DNA of 64,000 nt, taken from assembly GCF_003086295.3 (NCBI RefSeq), contig NC_092048.1, forward strand, positions 106,966,276-107,030,275, given 5' to 3'. The position numbers and the translations under genes were made by a program. This DNA comes from Arachis hypogaea (Eukaryota > Streptophyta > Magnoliopsida > Fabales > Fabaceae). Under the pieces are notes generated by a model. That model searched no databases. It was not told the origin of the DNA and saw only the letters and a list, made by a program, of their open reading frames with translations. The stretch's first letter is position 1. Each line of letters opens with the position of its first letter. Positions 33,272 to 44,932 of this stretch are shown here, one piece after another.

Positions 33272-34727
33272 TGATGAGCGGATAATTTATACGCTTTTTG
33301 GCATTGTTTTTACATAATTTTTAGTATGATTTAGTTAGTTTTTAGTATATTTTTATTAGTTTTTAAATAAAATTCACATTTCTGGACTTTACTATGAGTT
33401 TGTATATTTTTCTATGATTTCAGGTAATTTCTGGCTGAAATTGAGGGACTTGAGCAAAAATCAGATTCAGAGGTTGAAGAAGGACTGCAGATGCTGTTGG
33501 ATTCTGACCTCCCTGCATTCAAAGTAGATTTTCTGAAGCTACAGAACTCCAAATGGCGCACTCTTAATTCCGTTGGAAAATAGAGATCCAGGGCTTTCCA
33601 GTAATATATAATAGTCCATACTTTGCTCGAGTTTAGATGACGCAAACTGGCGTTCAACGCCAGTTCCATGCTGCATTCTGGAGTTAAACGCCAGAAACAG
33701 GTTGCAAAGTGGAGTTAAACGCCAGAAACAGGTTACAAACTGGCGTTCAACTCCAAGAGAAGCCTCTACACGTGTAAAGCTCAATGCTCAGCCCAAGCAC
33801 ACACCAAGTGGGCCCCAGAAGTGGATTTCTGCATCATTTACTCATTTCTGTAAACCCTAGTAACTAGTCTGATATAAATAGGACCTTTTACTATTGTATT
33901 TACATCTTTTGATCATGTTTTGATGATTAAACCCTCCTCGGGAGGCTGGTCATTCGGCCATGCCTGGATCTTGTTCTTATGTATTTTCAACGGTAGAGTT
34001 TCTACACACCATAGAGTAAGGTGTGGAGCTCTGCTGTTCCTCATGAATTAATACAAAGTACTATTGTTTTTCTATTCAATTCAAGCTTATTCCGATTCTA
34101 AGATATTCATTCACACCTCAATATGAATGTGATGATCGTGACAGTCATCATCATTCCCAACCTATGAACGCGTGCCTGACAACCACTTCCGTTCTACCTT
34201 AGATTGAACGAGTATCTCTGGGATTCCTTAATCAGAATCTTCGTGGTATAAGTTAGAATCTATGGACGGCCATTCTTGAGATCCGGAAAGTCTAAACCTT
34301 GTCTGTGGTATTCCGAGTAGGATCTGGGAAGGGATGGCTGCGACGAGCTTTAAACTCGCGAGTGCTGGGCGTAGTGACAGACGCAAAAGGATCAACGGAT
34401 CCTATTCCAGTATGATCGAGAACCGACAGATGATTAGCCATGCAGTGACAACACATTGGACTATTTTCACTGAGAGGACAGGATGTAGCCATTGACAACG
34501 GTGATGCCTAACATACAGCTTGCCATAGAAAGGAGTATGAATGATTGGATGAAGACAATAGGAAAGCAGAGGTTCACGAGGAACGAATGCATCTCTGTAC
34601 GCTTATCTGAAATTCTAACCAATGAATTACATAAGTATCACTATCTTTATTTTATATTTTATTTATCTTTTAATTATTAAATCTCTATAATCAATTGAAT
34701 CCGCCTGACTGAGATTTGCAAGGTGAC
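33272..34727 (+). repeat. 3' LTR of element C, interrupted
   Basis: It is closely similar to 24568-26025 of the 5' LTR, including the palindromic block (33645-33765). The alignment stops after GCAAGGTGAC, where element F begins. The missing last ~190 bp (starting CATAGCTTGCTTC at 26026 in the 5' LTR) should lie past the right edge. Confidence 0.88.
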
Positions 34728-35726
34728 TGACGTTGGGATTTTTGCCAGTAAAGAATTTTATAAAAATAGTCGTGTTGTAGATATAGTCTCTAAACCAACA
34801 GAAATCTCTTCGTACAAACGTTTGGTTGTCACAAGTAACAAACTCCTAAATAAATTGATAACTGAAGTATTTAAACCTCGGGTCATCTTCTCAAGGAACT
34901 GCAGGGAAGTATGTTCTTATTATTGGTTATGGAGATTGTAAATTGGGGTTTTGAAGATAAGGAACAAGTAATTTAAATTGCTATTGAATTAAGTAAAGAC
35001 TGTAAAGTAAATAAATAACTGTAAAATAAACTTTTGGCAAGGTATGAGAAATTAGAAGTCCTATCCTAGTTACCCTTATCAATGATGATGAAGATTGAAT
35101 CTTAATTCCACTCAGTTAGTCTTTACTTAAAGTAAAGAAAAGTCAAGTGACTAATTAGTTAGATCCTCAAATCCTAGTTAATCCTTAAGGAAAGATTGGG
35201 ATTGTTGAAGTTCAATTCAATTAGCAAAGATAACAATTATCAATCATGTTTGAGTTTGATAACTCCTGAGTTACTGATTTCTTAACCAAGACCAAAAAGG
35301 GAAAAGTAAATCTACTGGAATAAAAATGCCTTCAGATGGGACGTAACAGTAACATAAATTAAAGGAGAGCAATAATAAACTGAAATACCTCAATTAACAT
35401 TAATTCAAAAGAGTAATCTGTAACATAGAAGAATTCATAAATTAAATTGAAAAGATAAATAAAAAGGAATGTTGAACCTGATAGAAAGAGATAATCCTGA
35501 AAGCGAATAAAATCCTAAATCTAAATCCTAAAAGAGAGAGGAGAGATCCTCCCCTTCAAAACTACATCTAATTCATGAATACTAACTAATTGGAGACTCT
35601 CCTTTAAATGGATGCATTCCTCCACTTCATAACCTCTGATCTGTGCTTTCTGGACTTGGAATTGGGCCAAAAAGGGCTTCAGAAATCGCTGGGAGCGTTT
35701 TCTGTAATTTTTGGTGTGTGACCTCT
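34728..35726 (-). mobile_element. Element F, 3' LTR, truncated
   Basis: On the + strand it begins TGACGTTGGGATTTTTGCC, the reversed end of the LTR that also starts at 63069 next to a PBS. The two stretches are colinear over about 930 bp. The outer ~480 bp of the LTR are missing here, and the sequence joins an ORF2 fragment at about 35727. The left flank GTGAC (34723-34727) is the presumed TSD. Confidence 0.75.
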
Positions 35727-35727
35727 G

Positions 35728-36105
35728 GACCCTCTTCATCCACAGCTGCCACTGCTGCCCCTGCTGCTACTACTGCACCTCCACCTGCCTCTGAGCCCGT
35801 ATACCGCCTCGTGCACCGCCTATTCCGACAGCTTGATCAGATGGAGCGCCGTAACCGGCGCCGGTATGAGAGACTGGAGCGTCGCAGCCAGTGACGCTAT
35901 TCGCATCTGAAGCTGATGATCCGACAGGGTGGTGACATCCCCTCTGAGCCCGACACACCATCTGAGCCATCAGAGGAGGAGGAGACTCATTTCCAGGAGG
36001 AGACCCATCAGCAGGCAGACACAGAGCAGGTTGCACCACATCAGGAGGTTACGCACCAGATAGAGGCTGCAGATCCGGAGATCCCGATCCAGTCAGAGAG
36101 GCTGC
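35728..36105 (+). pseudogene. ORF2 C-terminal fragment at the left end of array G
   Basis: It begins at the Ser/Thr/Pro/Ala linker (PSSSTAATAAPAATTAPPP), then YRLVHRLFRQLDQMERRNRRR and an acidic tail. A TGA at 35892-35894 interrupts the frame at the same codon as in the second copy (58549-58551). The tail is cut near 36100 by a deletion that also removes the internal PPT-like copy. It is nearly identical to 58388-58760. Confidence 0.72.
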
Positions 36106-36721
36106 AGACACAGAGCATTGCTGCTTTTATGTATTTTTACTCTATTTTTGCATTTTGCATTTTTAGTTCATATTTTTAGTTATTTAGTTTAGTTTGCAAT
36201 TTTGACTTATTAGTGGATTCATTAGTATAGTTTACCCATTTTAGCATAAGATAGCATAGTTTAAATTGAAAAATATAAAAAGGAAGTAAGCTAGGAAATT
36301 GAACATAACAGATTTAAATCCATAAACCTTGTATATATAGCATTACATCATATAGTTAAGTTGACAACATTTCATCAAGGAGGAACATCGAAACTTTAAA
36401 GGCTACCCTAAATAATTTTTTTATGAGAATAATGGGATTTTTTAACTAAACCTGCATAACATATATGAATGATATATAATGCTTGAGTTAGAGAACACAC
36501 AGCCTGTGAATCTTGAGCTTAATTGTATGGTTTTATTCAAACCATAATTTCATTTCTGTGTGTTTTGTTTCTTTTTATTCTGATGTTCTTTACTTTGCTT
36601 TAATCTATATGTCCAATTATAGAATATAGATACATGCCAAAAGAATGATTGAGGCCATCATTTGATTTTAGCTCACTTACCCCAAAATAACCTACCTTTC
36701 ACATCACCCTTGTTAGCCCCC

Positions 36722-38696
36722 TGATGGGATATTTCTGTGGAAGAAACGAATTTCTCCAAAACACCCAAATCTAACCGGCAAGTGTACCGGGTCGTATCAA
36801 GTAATAAAAACTCACGGGAGTGAGGTCGATCCCACAGGGATTGAAGGATTGAGCAATTTTAGCTTAGTGTTTAATTTAGTCAAGCGAATCAAGATTTGGT
36901 TGAGTGTTTTGTACTTTGCAGAAATTAAATTGCATGGAAGTAAAGAGAACAGGGAATTAAAGTGCTGAATCTTAAAAAACAAGAAATTAAATAGCAGAAA
37001 CTTAGAATGCAAGAAATGTAAATTGCGGAATCTTAAAATGTAAGAAATGTAAACGGCTGGAATTGTAAAGGGAATTGGGGATTGGATTTGCAGAATTTAA
37101 ACAAGGAAAAGTAAATTGCATCAAGCAAAGAAGTAGAAGAGGGTTTGGGTTGAATCGGATCTTGAAGCAGTAAAGTAAATGAACATTAAAAGTAAGAAAC
37201 AAAATGTAAATTAGGAATTCAGATCTCAGGGCCCAGAGACTAGAAAACCAAGTCTAGATCTCAATGCCTTCCTAGATCCAACAAGAAATTGTAATTGAAA
37301 TTCAAAGAAAGTTGATGAAGAGCAATTAACAGAAATTAAAATTCAATCAAGCAGTAAATCAAACAGTGAGATCCAAGGTTGAGATTGAAACAGAATTTCT
37401 TCAATTCTCCAACCCAAAAATCCAAGACAATTGTAATTGAAATTGAAAGCAATAAAACTGAGAGGAAGAGAAGTGTATTCTCCTTCCCCAAGACAAAGAA
37501 ATTAAAGATCACTCAATATCAAAAGCTCTCCGAAAACTATTATGAAAATTCCAAAAGAAAGCTCTCCGAAGAACTTGAATTCTATCCTATTTATACACTT
37601 TCTTCAAATGATCTTCAAGCCTTGAGTTGGGCCTTTGCTCTTGGTGGAATTGGGTTGAAAAAGGCCTTGGTTGATTGCTCTTGAAGTTTGGAGAAGAACC
37701 AAAGTGAACCAATTGAACCGGGTTGGAGTTTTGCAAAAGTTGGACCAAAAGTTTGAGCAAAAGTTAGAGGTCTAACTTTTGCTCCAACTTTTCATATCAG
37801 CTACCATAATCTGCTGATACCAACGTTGGTGCCAAAGTTAGGGGTCTAACTTTGGCCCTAACGTTGGCCTTACCTTGTGCACTTGTGGCGCCAACGTTAG
37901 CCACCAAGTTAGGGGGCTAACGTTGGCGCAAACTTTTGCTCCTTCCCTTGTGATTTTCATGTGCCAACGTTAGCCACCAAGTTAGGGGGCTAACGTTGGC
38001 GCAAACTTTTGGTGCCCAGGGAGGTTTTCTTCATGCCAACGTTAGCCTCAAAGTTAGGGGTCTAACGTTGGCGCAAACTTTTGGTGCCCAGGGGTGATTT
38101 TCATGTGCCAACGTTAGCCTCAAAGTTAGGGGGCTAACGTTGGCGCTAACGTTGGCGCAAACTTTTGGTGCCCAGGGAGGTTTTCTTCATGCCAACATTA
38201 GCCTCAAAGTTAGGGGTCTAACGTTGGCGCAAACTTTTGGTGCCCAGGGGTGATTTTCAAGTTCCAACGTTAGCCCAAAAGTTAGGGGGCTAACGTTGGG
38301 GCTAACTTTTCAACCAAAAGTTTGTGCAAAAGTTTGATGCTAACTTTAGGTCCAGCTTTTTGCTTCCTGGTTCAATTTCACTTATTCCATTGTCTTCTCT
38401 TTACTCCTAGCTATTCCTTCTTGCTTCAACCTTTCTCCAAGCTTTCTTCACCTATCATTAATCAACCAAACACATCAAAGCTATGCTTGAAATCATGAGA
38501 TATTCATTCTTTCATAATATGTGACAATAATAGTATAAAACCTCATAAAATAGCATGAATTCATACATGGTTGATTAAATCAAAGGAAACATGAAAATCT
38601 ACCTAATTGGCTTGCTTGTAGCTCAAGAAAGTGCATAATTCTAATGAAAACAAAAGAAAAAGACTAGTTAAAATAGGCTAAGATGACTTGTCATCA
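36722..38696 (-). mobile_element. Solo LTR S2 (1975 bp)
   Basis: It starts TGATGGGATATT and ends GACTTGTCATCA on the + strand, with TSD CCCCC at 36717-36721 and 38697-38701. The uninterrupted sequence is seen at 59600-59630 (TTAGCCCCCTTGAGCCC). The GTGAGGTCGATCCCACAGG module near its left end is the reversed near-3' module of other LTRs, so it lies on the minus strand. No internal region is present. Confidence 0.9.
37825..38310. repeat. CCAACGTTAGCC...GGCTAACGTTGG palindromic minisatellite in S2
   Basis: Six or more units occur. The inner arms (AACGTTAG and CTAACGTT) are separated by CCACCAAGTTAGGGGG-like sequence, and repeats of GCAAACTTTTGGTGCCCAGG lie between units. One unit (GCGCTAACGTTGGCGC) is partly duplicated near 38140. 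Confidence 0.92.
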
Positions 38697-39691
38697 CCCC
38701 CTTGAGCCCTTAAAATCCCTCTTATTCTATTTAGCCACACTACTAGCCTTAAGCAGAAAAACAAAATAAAATCCCAAGTCGAATCCTTGGTTAGCTTAAG
38801 ATAGAAAATTATAAATAGATTAAAATGTGGGAAACCTATTGGGAACATGGATGATAGAAATAAAAGGGTAGAAAAGTTAAAAGAAATAAAATAAATTTTG
38901 AGAAGCATGCTCATGAGAAATCAAAGTGATTCAATTACCATGTCCATTAAAAAAAAAAGTTATTTTTCAGCATTCAATAAAAGGGGATACGAAAAAATTC
39001 CCCAATGCAAAATAAAAGCAATGCACATGGGATAAAAACAAAAATTGAAACATGAGCATGTAACAACAAGTGGGATAATATGGGAAAATTGGTAAAGAAG
39101 CCTGTTCTACTAAATATGTATGTTAGGTGAGATCTTAGTCTAATTAAGGATTCACTTATTAGCTCACTTAGCCTTATACATATATCCTTACCTTTACCTT
39201 GGCCCCATTACAACCTTAATTAAAGACCTCATGACTTTTGGTATGACTGTACTCTATAATTGTTGATTGGTTAGATGAAGAACAAAGTTACAGAAAGTAA
39301 GAATAAAAAGAAAAGTAGAGTGAATAAACCCAATAAACACTGGGTGACTAGAGAGTAAACACAAAATCCAGTGAGGGTTCAATAGCTCATCAGCATATAT
39401 CTGTGCTTAAATTACTAATTGTTTTGCAAGTTTGTACAATATTTCCCATCTCATTTGCTAAAATGCTTTATTATTTAAGGGTTGGCTATATATATATATA
39501 TATATATATATATGACTCCTTAAGAATGTGAATTAATTTGACTACATGTAAGCTTTATATATGAGTGGATAAATTGGAATTGCATGACTCATTCAGGTAG
39601 GTGCATTTAGAATAGGTTGCATTGCATAACATTCCACCACTTTAACCTTACCTTATTCTTTACCTTGGATTTAGCATGAGGATATGCTATT

Positions 39692-39709
39692 GTTTAAGTG
39701 TGGGGAGGT
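39692..39709 (+). promoter_or_regulatory. Polypurine tract, first G unit
   Basis: GTTTAAGTGTGGGGAGGT lies directly before the LTR at 39710. Confidence 0.88.
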
Positions 39710-41196
39710 TGATAAACCCATATTTCATGAGTTATTTTGTGCTTAGTTTGAGTGATTTATTCAATCCTTCACCCGCTTATTCATATTAATTGCATGGTTT
39801 TACTTTCCCTTCCTTATTATGTGATGAATGTGAAAAACATGTTTCCTAAGTTTTAAAATTAATTATTTTAATTACCTTTATTTCCATTCGATGCCGTGAT
39901 TAGTGTGTTGAGTAGTTTCAGGTTTTCTAAGACAGAATGACTTAAAGGATGGAAAAGGAAACGTACAAAAAATGGAAGGAAAGTGCGAAACGGAGTTTTG
40001 CAGAAACTGGTATCCACGCGATCGCATGGACGACGCGATCGCGTGCCAAGCGTGAATCAGCAGCGATGCGGTCGCATGACTGACGCGACCGCGCGCCTTA
40101 AGCAGAACGCACATGACGCGGTCGCATGACTGACGCGACCGCGTGGCAAGGAAATGCTCCGAATGACGCGACCGCGTGACCCACGCGGACGCGTGACAGA
40201 GGCCACGCACCAGAAATTGTAGAAAACGCTCATAGCAAATTCTGAAGCCCTTTTTGGCCCAAATCCAAGTCCAGAAGGCATAGACCAGAGGTTATGAAGT
40301 GGGGGAACGCATCCATTCAAAGGGAGCTCGCCAATTTTCACTTTCCATGATTTAGATTTAGTTTGAGAGAGGTTATCTCCTCTCTCTCTTAGGATTAGGA
40401 TTAGGATTTAGGACTTCTCTTAGTTTGTAAGAGTGACTCTCAATCCAGGTTTAATATTTACTTTAATGCTTTTATTCATACCTATAAATGTTGCCAACTT
40501 GACTTATGAACCTTTTCCATGTTATGATTTGAATTAATGATTATTTGAGGTATTTCAGTTATTGATTGTTTTCTTCTTAATTTGTGTTACCATTGCTTTC
40601 CATCTAAGGACATTTTTATTCCAACAATTTTACTTTTTCCCTTTTTGGTCTTGGTTAAGAAATCAGTAACTCAACATTATTAAACTCAGCATAATTGATA
40701 ATCGCTATCTTGCTAATTGAACTGAACTTCAACAATCCCAACTTTTTCTTAGGAAATAAATAGGATTCGAAGGTCAAACTAATTAGTCCCTTGACTTTCC
40801 TTTGCTTTAGTAAAGGTTAACTAAGTGGAATTTAGATTCAACTTTCATTATTGTTGAGAGAGATAACTAAGTTGGACTTCCAATTTCTCTTACCTTGCCA
40901 AAAGTTGCTTTACAGTATTTATTTATTTTAATTGCCATCTACTTCACTTGTCATCACTTGCTTCTCACCTTCTAAACTCCGATCGCAACCCTTATAGCCA
41001 ATAATAAGAACATACTTCCTTGCAGTTCCTTGAGAAGACGACCCGAGGTTTGAATACTCGGTTAACAATTTTTAAGGGGTTTGTTACTTGTGACAACCAA
41101 AACGTTTGTATGAAAGGAATTTTGAAGGTTTAGAAACTATACTTGCAACGAGGATTTATCCGCAAGTTTCTAGACCACGCAAAAGTTCTCTCATCA
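39710..41196 (+). repeat. LTR shared by both G units (PPT on the left, PBS on the right)
   Basis: 1487 bp, TGATAAACCCAT to CTCTCATCA. It contains an ACGCGATCGCG palindromic block at 40010-40205 and the GAGAAGACGACCCGAGG module near 41035. It has the same length as 60611-62097 with few differences. Confidence 0.92.
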
Positions 41197-41199
41197 AAA

Positions 41200-41217
41200 T
41201 GGCGTCGTTGCCGGGGA
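41200..41217 (+). promoter_or_regulatory. Primer-binding site, tRNA-Asp type (array G)
   Basis: TGGCGTCGTTGCCGGGGA differs from the tRNA-Asp complement at one position (T for C). Confidence 0.88.
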
Positions 41218-41313
41218 ACTGCTAACGTGTGCCTTATTATTGGTTATTGTAAATATTTTTCTTTTGCTTGTTTCTCTATTTTTGTTTTTTCCTTTTTATC
41301 TTTATTTGCTACC

Positions 41314-42879
41314 ATGAATTCTCACCCCTCTCGCTTTGAGTTTGGTTCTAACTTTGCTGAAGGAAATAGAAGTTACAGCAGGAATATGCATCAAGGTCAA
41401 ACCACTCAAGGACGGATGGAGCCAAGAGGATCTAATCAACCCTTTAGGCAGCAACACCCTCCGAGATATCCTAGACAAAGACCATTCTACCGTGCATACC
41501 TAGCTGAAAGATATGGTGGACAACCTTGTAACTACCAACAAGCCCCACCCCGTGCATGTAAACCATCCTTTCAACATAACCTCGAACCACCACACGCACA
41601 AACTTCTCTTCACCATTCGCCACCATATGATCCTTCCTTACCCCAGTACCAATCCAATCACTCCCAACCACCACCACTTCTCTGTGTATCATGCCCAAGT
41701 CCGGCAACCCGAGAAGCAGAGGTTCGCCTAAAGGAAATAGTAAATAAATTTCAAACAACCATTCGACAACTGGAGCAAGAAGTAATTCAATGGGTTTCTA
41801 GATGCTCAAATACACAAGGATCAGCCACAGCCCCATGTGAACAATCTAACGAAGAGCGTAGCATGAAGGAGATACCAGAAACTCCAGTGGACAAGACAGA
41901 GAATGAATTCGTACTAGAACAGGTAGAAGAAGCTGTCATTGTTCAGGAAGAAGAGTTGGTTGAAGATCTAGGAGATGCTGAACCTCCATGGGAATCCAAA
42001 ACTGAGGGGAACTCCGTCAAGGACGCTACAGTTGATGCTAAGGAGGATATTGTACAATCCCCAAGGCAAGTTGTTCATGAAGAATCAGACGGAATGATCC
42101 AGGACACAAATTCCCTTGATGATGATAGTCACAAGTCAAATTCTCTTAGTAATGAACTTGCATCCGCAAGTGAATTCTCTGAGATCGAAGAATCTTCCCC
42201 AAGTGAATATAAAGACGATGCGGAGGTAGATTTTTCTCAACCTCCAATCTATGACTCAAGTGATGAGGAAGACATAGAAGACTTTGACCAGGACATAGAT
42301 ACAATTGTAGAACCCTGCAAGGAAGTGGAGGAATTTACAGAAGAGCACAAGGGAATGGAACTTACAGAACCACCGGAAACACCTACCCCAAGGTCATTGC
42401 CACCTAATACAAGCTTCAAGTGGGTACAATCCTTAACCTTTAGCTTTGCTTATTCACTTGAATATGGTTTGCTTGAAACAGATGGCCAGCTTAGAGCTCT
42501 TTGCGGCTTTAAGAGTAAGAGGGAAATGGCTCGTACTCAGAGTTGGTGCACAAGGTTCAATAAGGTTCCACGCTTCACCTCGAAGTACACGGATTAGTAT
42601 CATGCTTCATTGCATGGATCACGAAGAACGTTTGGTCACCATGGTGAGATTCTACTTTTTAAACCGCCCGGATGGAAACATATAGATAAAGATGGAGGCG
42701 GATTTAAAAACAAGGCTTGGGATCCTGGAATCTATTCTGACATTCGTCACCCTGGGAGCCTAAAAATTTGTTTGAAGCTGCTCAGAAGCTTTACATGCCT
42801 AGTTTGGGACCCCGGAGGCTATTGGCATTCCAAGCACTGGTGGAGATTTCTGGATGAATTTAAACACAAGCCACTATAA
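41314..42879 (+). pseudogene. ORF1 of array G, single nonsense codon
   Basis: The ATG at 41314 is conserved with the other copies (MNSHPSRFEFGSNF). The frame is open over 522 codons except one TAG at 42595-42597, where other copies have TGG. The last stop follows HWWRFLDEFKHKPL. N-terminal 170 residues are rich in Pro, Gln and His; the centre is acidic (EEVEEFTEEHKG); the C-terminus is rich in Lys, Trp and Gly. An intervening KEIVNKFQTTIRQLEQEV segment could be a coiled coil. It is the most nearly intact full-length ORF1 here. Function is unknown and no known family is recognised. Confidence 0.78.
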
Positions 42880-42928
42880 CAGGAAGCCCTTCCAACGTCC
42901 AACTTAAGGACTTTAACTAAAAGTGCTA

Positions 42929-42946
42929 GGTGGGAGACAACCCACC
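42929..42946 (+). promoter_or_regulatory. Conserved post-ORF1 hairpin, array G
   Basis: GGTGGGAGACAACCCACC forms a 6-bp stem with the loop AGACAA, 50 bases after the ORF1 stop. It follows ACTTTAACTAAAAGTGCTA, which is alignable with ACATTAAAGAAGCGCTT in C. Confidence 0.78.
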
Positions 42947-43082
42947 ATGGTATGATCGTTCCTTTTGCAATTTTAATTTTATTTTGTTTTGTTTGTTTTT
43001 GAATTTTATTTTTATTTTATTAAACCTGGAATCATGCATAGCATTCACATTAAGTATTGCATTCTGCATTCAAAAAAAAAAA

Positions 43083-43500
43083 GGGATGCACGACGCGACC
43101 GCATGCCCCACGCGACCGCGTCATCCACGCGATCGCGTGACCCGGAGATTGGCGTAATTATCCAACGTCCAGAAAGTTAGGCTGGAATCATGCGGCCCTT
43201 GTGCGTTTTGCACAATTTGGCCCACGCGATTGCATGCCCATGCGATCGCGTCACTTGCACAATACCAATCCCACGCGACCGCGTGAGAGATGCGATCGCG
43301 TCGCATGGATTGCACATCACCCTAGAAGGAGACAGAGAGTTGCGCTGAAACGGTGCTGGAGTCGTGCATTTAGCACAATGTCCAGCGACGCGATCGCGCG
43401 ACCCACGCGATCGCGCCACCCCCATTTTCACCCCACCACGCGACCGCGTCCCACACGGGATCGCGTGGATTTGAAAATATAACCCCCCAGCCACGCGAAC
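43083..43500. repeat. CACGCGACCGCGTG palindromic minisatellite in the G interior
   Basis: About 15 units of ACGCG(A/T)(C/T)CGCGT type occur with spacers. It follows an A-rich stretch at 43069-43082. It has the same repeat class as the G LTR block (40010-40205). A TATA-like GAAAATATAACC at 43473-43484 closes it. Confidence 0.88.
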
Positions 43501-43504
43501 CCTA

Positions 43505-43960
43505 TCGGTCGTGCAGCCCCCCAATCCTCTTCTCCCTTTCTTCCTCCTCTTCTCTCAACCACCACCTAGCCACCATTGCCGCCGCCTCGACCACCACCCA
43601 GTCGCCGCCGCCGCCCAGACGCCGCCGCCACCGACCCCCTTCCTCCCTCCCCTTCTTTCTTTCTCCTTCTTCCTCTTTCTCCCTCCTTCTCCGCCATTGC
43701 CCTCTACCACTGCCCACCTCACACCGCCGCACCCAACCCAGCCGCGCCCCCTCCGCCACCCACCCGCAACCCCCTCCCTTCCTCTATCAATTACCCTAAA
43801 CCCTATCCCCATTACCCCCTTCTCCACTGCCCCCTCAGCCGCCACACCGCCGCCGTACCCCGCCACCACGCCGGACGCCACCGCAGCCACCACCCAGCCG
43901 CTTTCTTACCCCGTTCTACTCCTCACGCCTACCAGGTTCCGATGAACGCCGCCTTTCTGT
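43505..43960 (+). other. GC/CT-rich leader before ORF2 (array G)
   Basis: Pyrimidine-rich, with CTTCCTCCTCTTCTCTC at the start and CCGCCGCC motifs later. ORFs exist in several frames on both strands but have no conserved content with the A copy, so they are not genes. It looks like a 5' UTR of foreign composition. Confidence 0.55.
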
Positions 43961-44932
43961 CCTTCGCAGTTATTTTACAATTTTTTTTCTATTTCTGTTC
44001 TTAATTAGGATAGATAGATATGCATGCTGTAGTGGATTTTTAGGTTGTTAGGTAGCTTAGGCTGTGGATAGTGGATCTAGGTCTGTTTACTTGCACTGTT
44101 CATGTTTCTGTTTTATCAAAACTGCAATTCTGCTGTTCCTGTGACCTTGTTCATATGCTGTGATTTCCTGCATTTGCTGTTTGTTAATCTGACTTTTCTT
44201 GTTTCTATTAATTATAGATAACTGCAGCAAGTTTTTAATTCATATGAACTGCCTTGTTTGCTGTTTATTTTCCGGGACAATCCAATTTTAGCCGGAATGC
44301 TGCCCAAATTTTTTGTGAATTGTTTTCATTCATGTTTTGGTTTGGCAATCTAAACTCTGTTGTCCTCTGCCCTACCCAAACCATTTCATGAATGCTATGG
44401 TAGACTTTCTTATCCTCTTTGATTTCCTGATTTATAAACTGCATCTGTGATATTCTGATTCCAATTCTTGCTTTCTTTATACCTCTTTGAATCAACATCA
44501 CCCTGTTTTCCTTGTTCGGTTGTGAGTTAATTCTAGTCATAATTGTGAATCCTTGTTATATGGAATATTTTCTTTATGCCACTTACCTTAACCCACATTT
44601 TACTGACTCACTAATTTTAATTTAATAACTTCTTTTTCAAATTCTAATATTACTAACCTTTTCAAAATCTCTTTTCTGATTTGTTTTTTACTTTCCTCTA
44701 ACTTTCTAACCATGGCATAATGACAATTTTTCTATTTAACTTGAATTCTGATACATTTTGGATTGTCAATTCTTCCTTTCCAAATTTTAATCTACTAAAC
44801 AATCCTTAATGCACATTTACTTGACTTATTTACCTCATTCTAATTCTCCTTTTGCCGCTTTGAGTTTTCTTTGTTTAAATTGCCTATTTGCTTCCCTATT
44901 TTTATCCATCTCCTGGTTTCTTATTTTTCAGG
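43961..44932 (+). other. Intron-like leader of ORF2 (array G)
   Basis: T-rich noncoding sequence, partly alignable with 7580-8571 of A (TAGATATGCATG..AGTGGAT and GTTCATATGCTGT motifs). It ends TTATTTTTCAG directly before GATG. Confidence 0.5.

Larger units (their letters stand above)
24568..34727 (+). mobile_element. Element C: gag-protease-ORF3 retrotransposon lacking RT and integrase (3' LTR cut)
   Basis: It has a 5' LTR 24568-26214, a PBS, a gag-protease pseudogene, a conserved hairpin, a palindromic repeat block, an intact ORF3 and a 3' LTR that starts at 33272 and is interrupted at 34727. The left flank is GTAGT (24563-24567); the right TSD is outside the window. Compared with D, the whole RT-RNaseH-integrase part is absent, and the protease frame ends in its own stop close to the hairpin. 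It is therefore a deletion derivative of a D-like Athila-type element that needs pol in trans. Confidence 0.85.
36106..39691 (+). other. 3' UTR of the first G unit (interrupted by solo LTR S2)
   Basis: Noncoding. It matches 59010-60592 almost base for base outside the insert 36722-38696. A (TA)n run at 39487-39513 is longer than in the second copy (60406-60413). It ends with the near-palindrome TAGCATGAGGATATGCTA. Confidence 0.75.

Noticed and set aside
37379..37684. 101-codon ORF in solo LTR S2
   Set aside because: Inside an LTR, compositionally biased and with no recognisable motif.
43502..44004. Several 75-145 codon ORFs on both strands
   Set aside because: Low-complexity CCGCC/CT-rich sequence opens all frames. 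The peptides are not conserved in element A.
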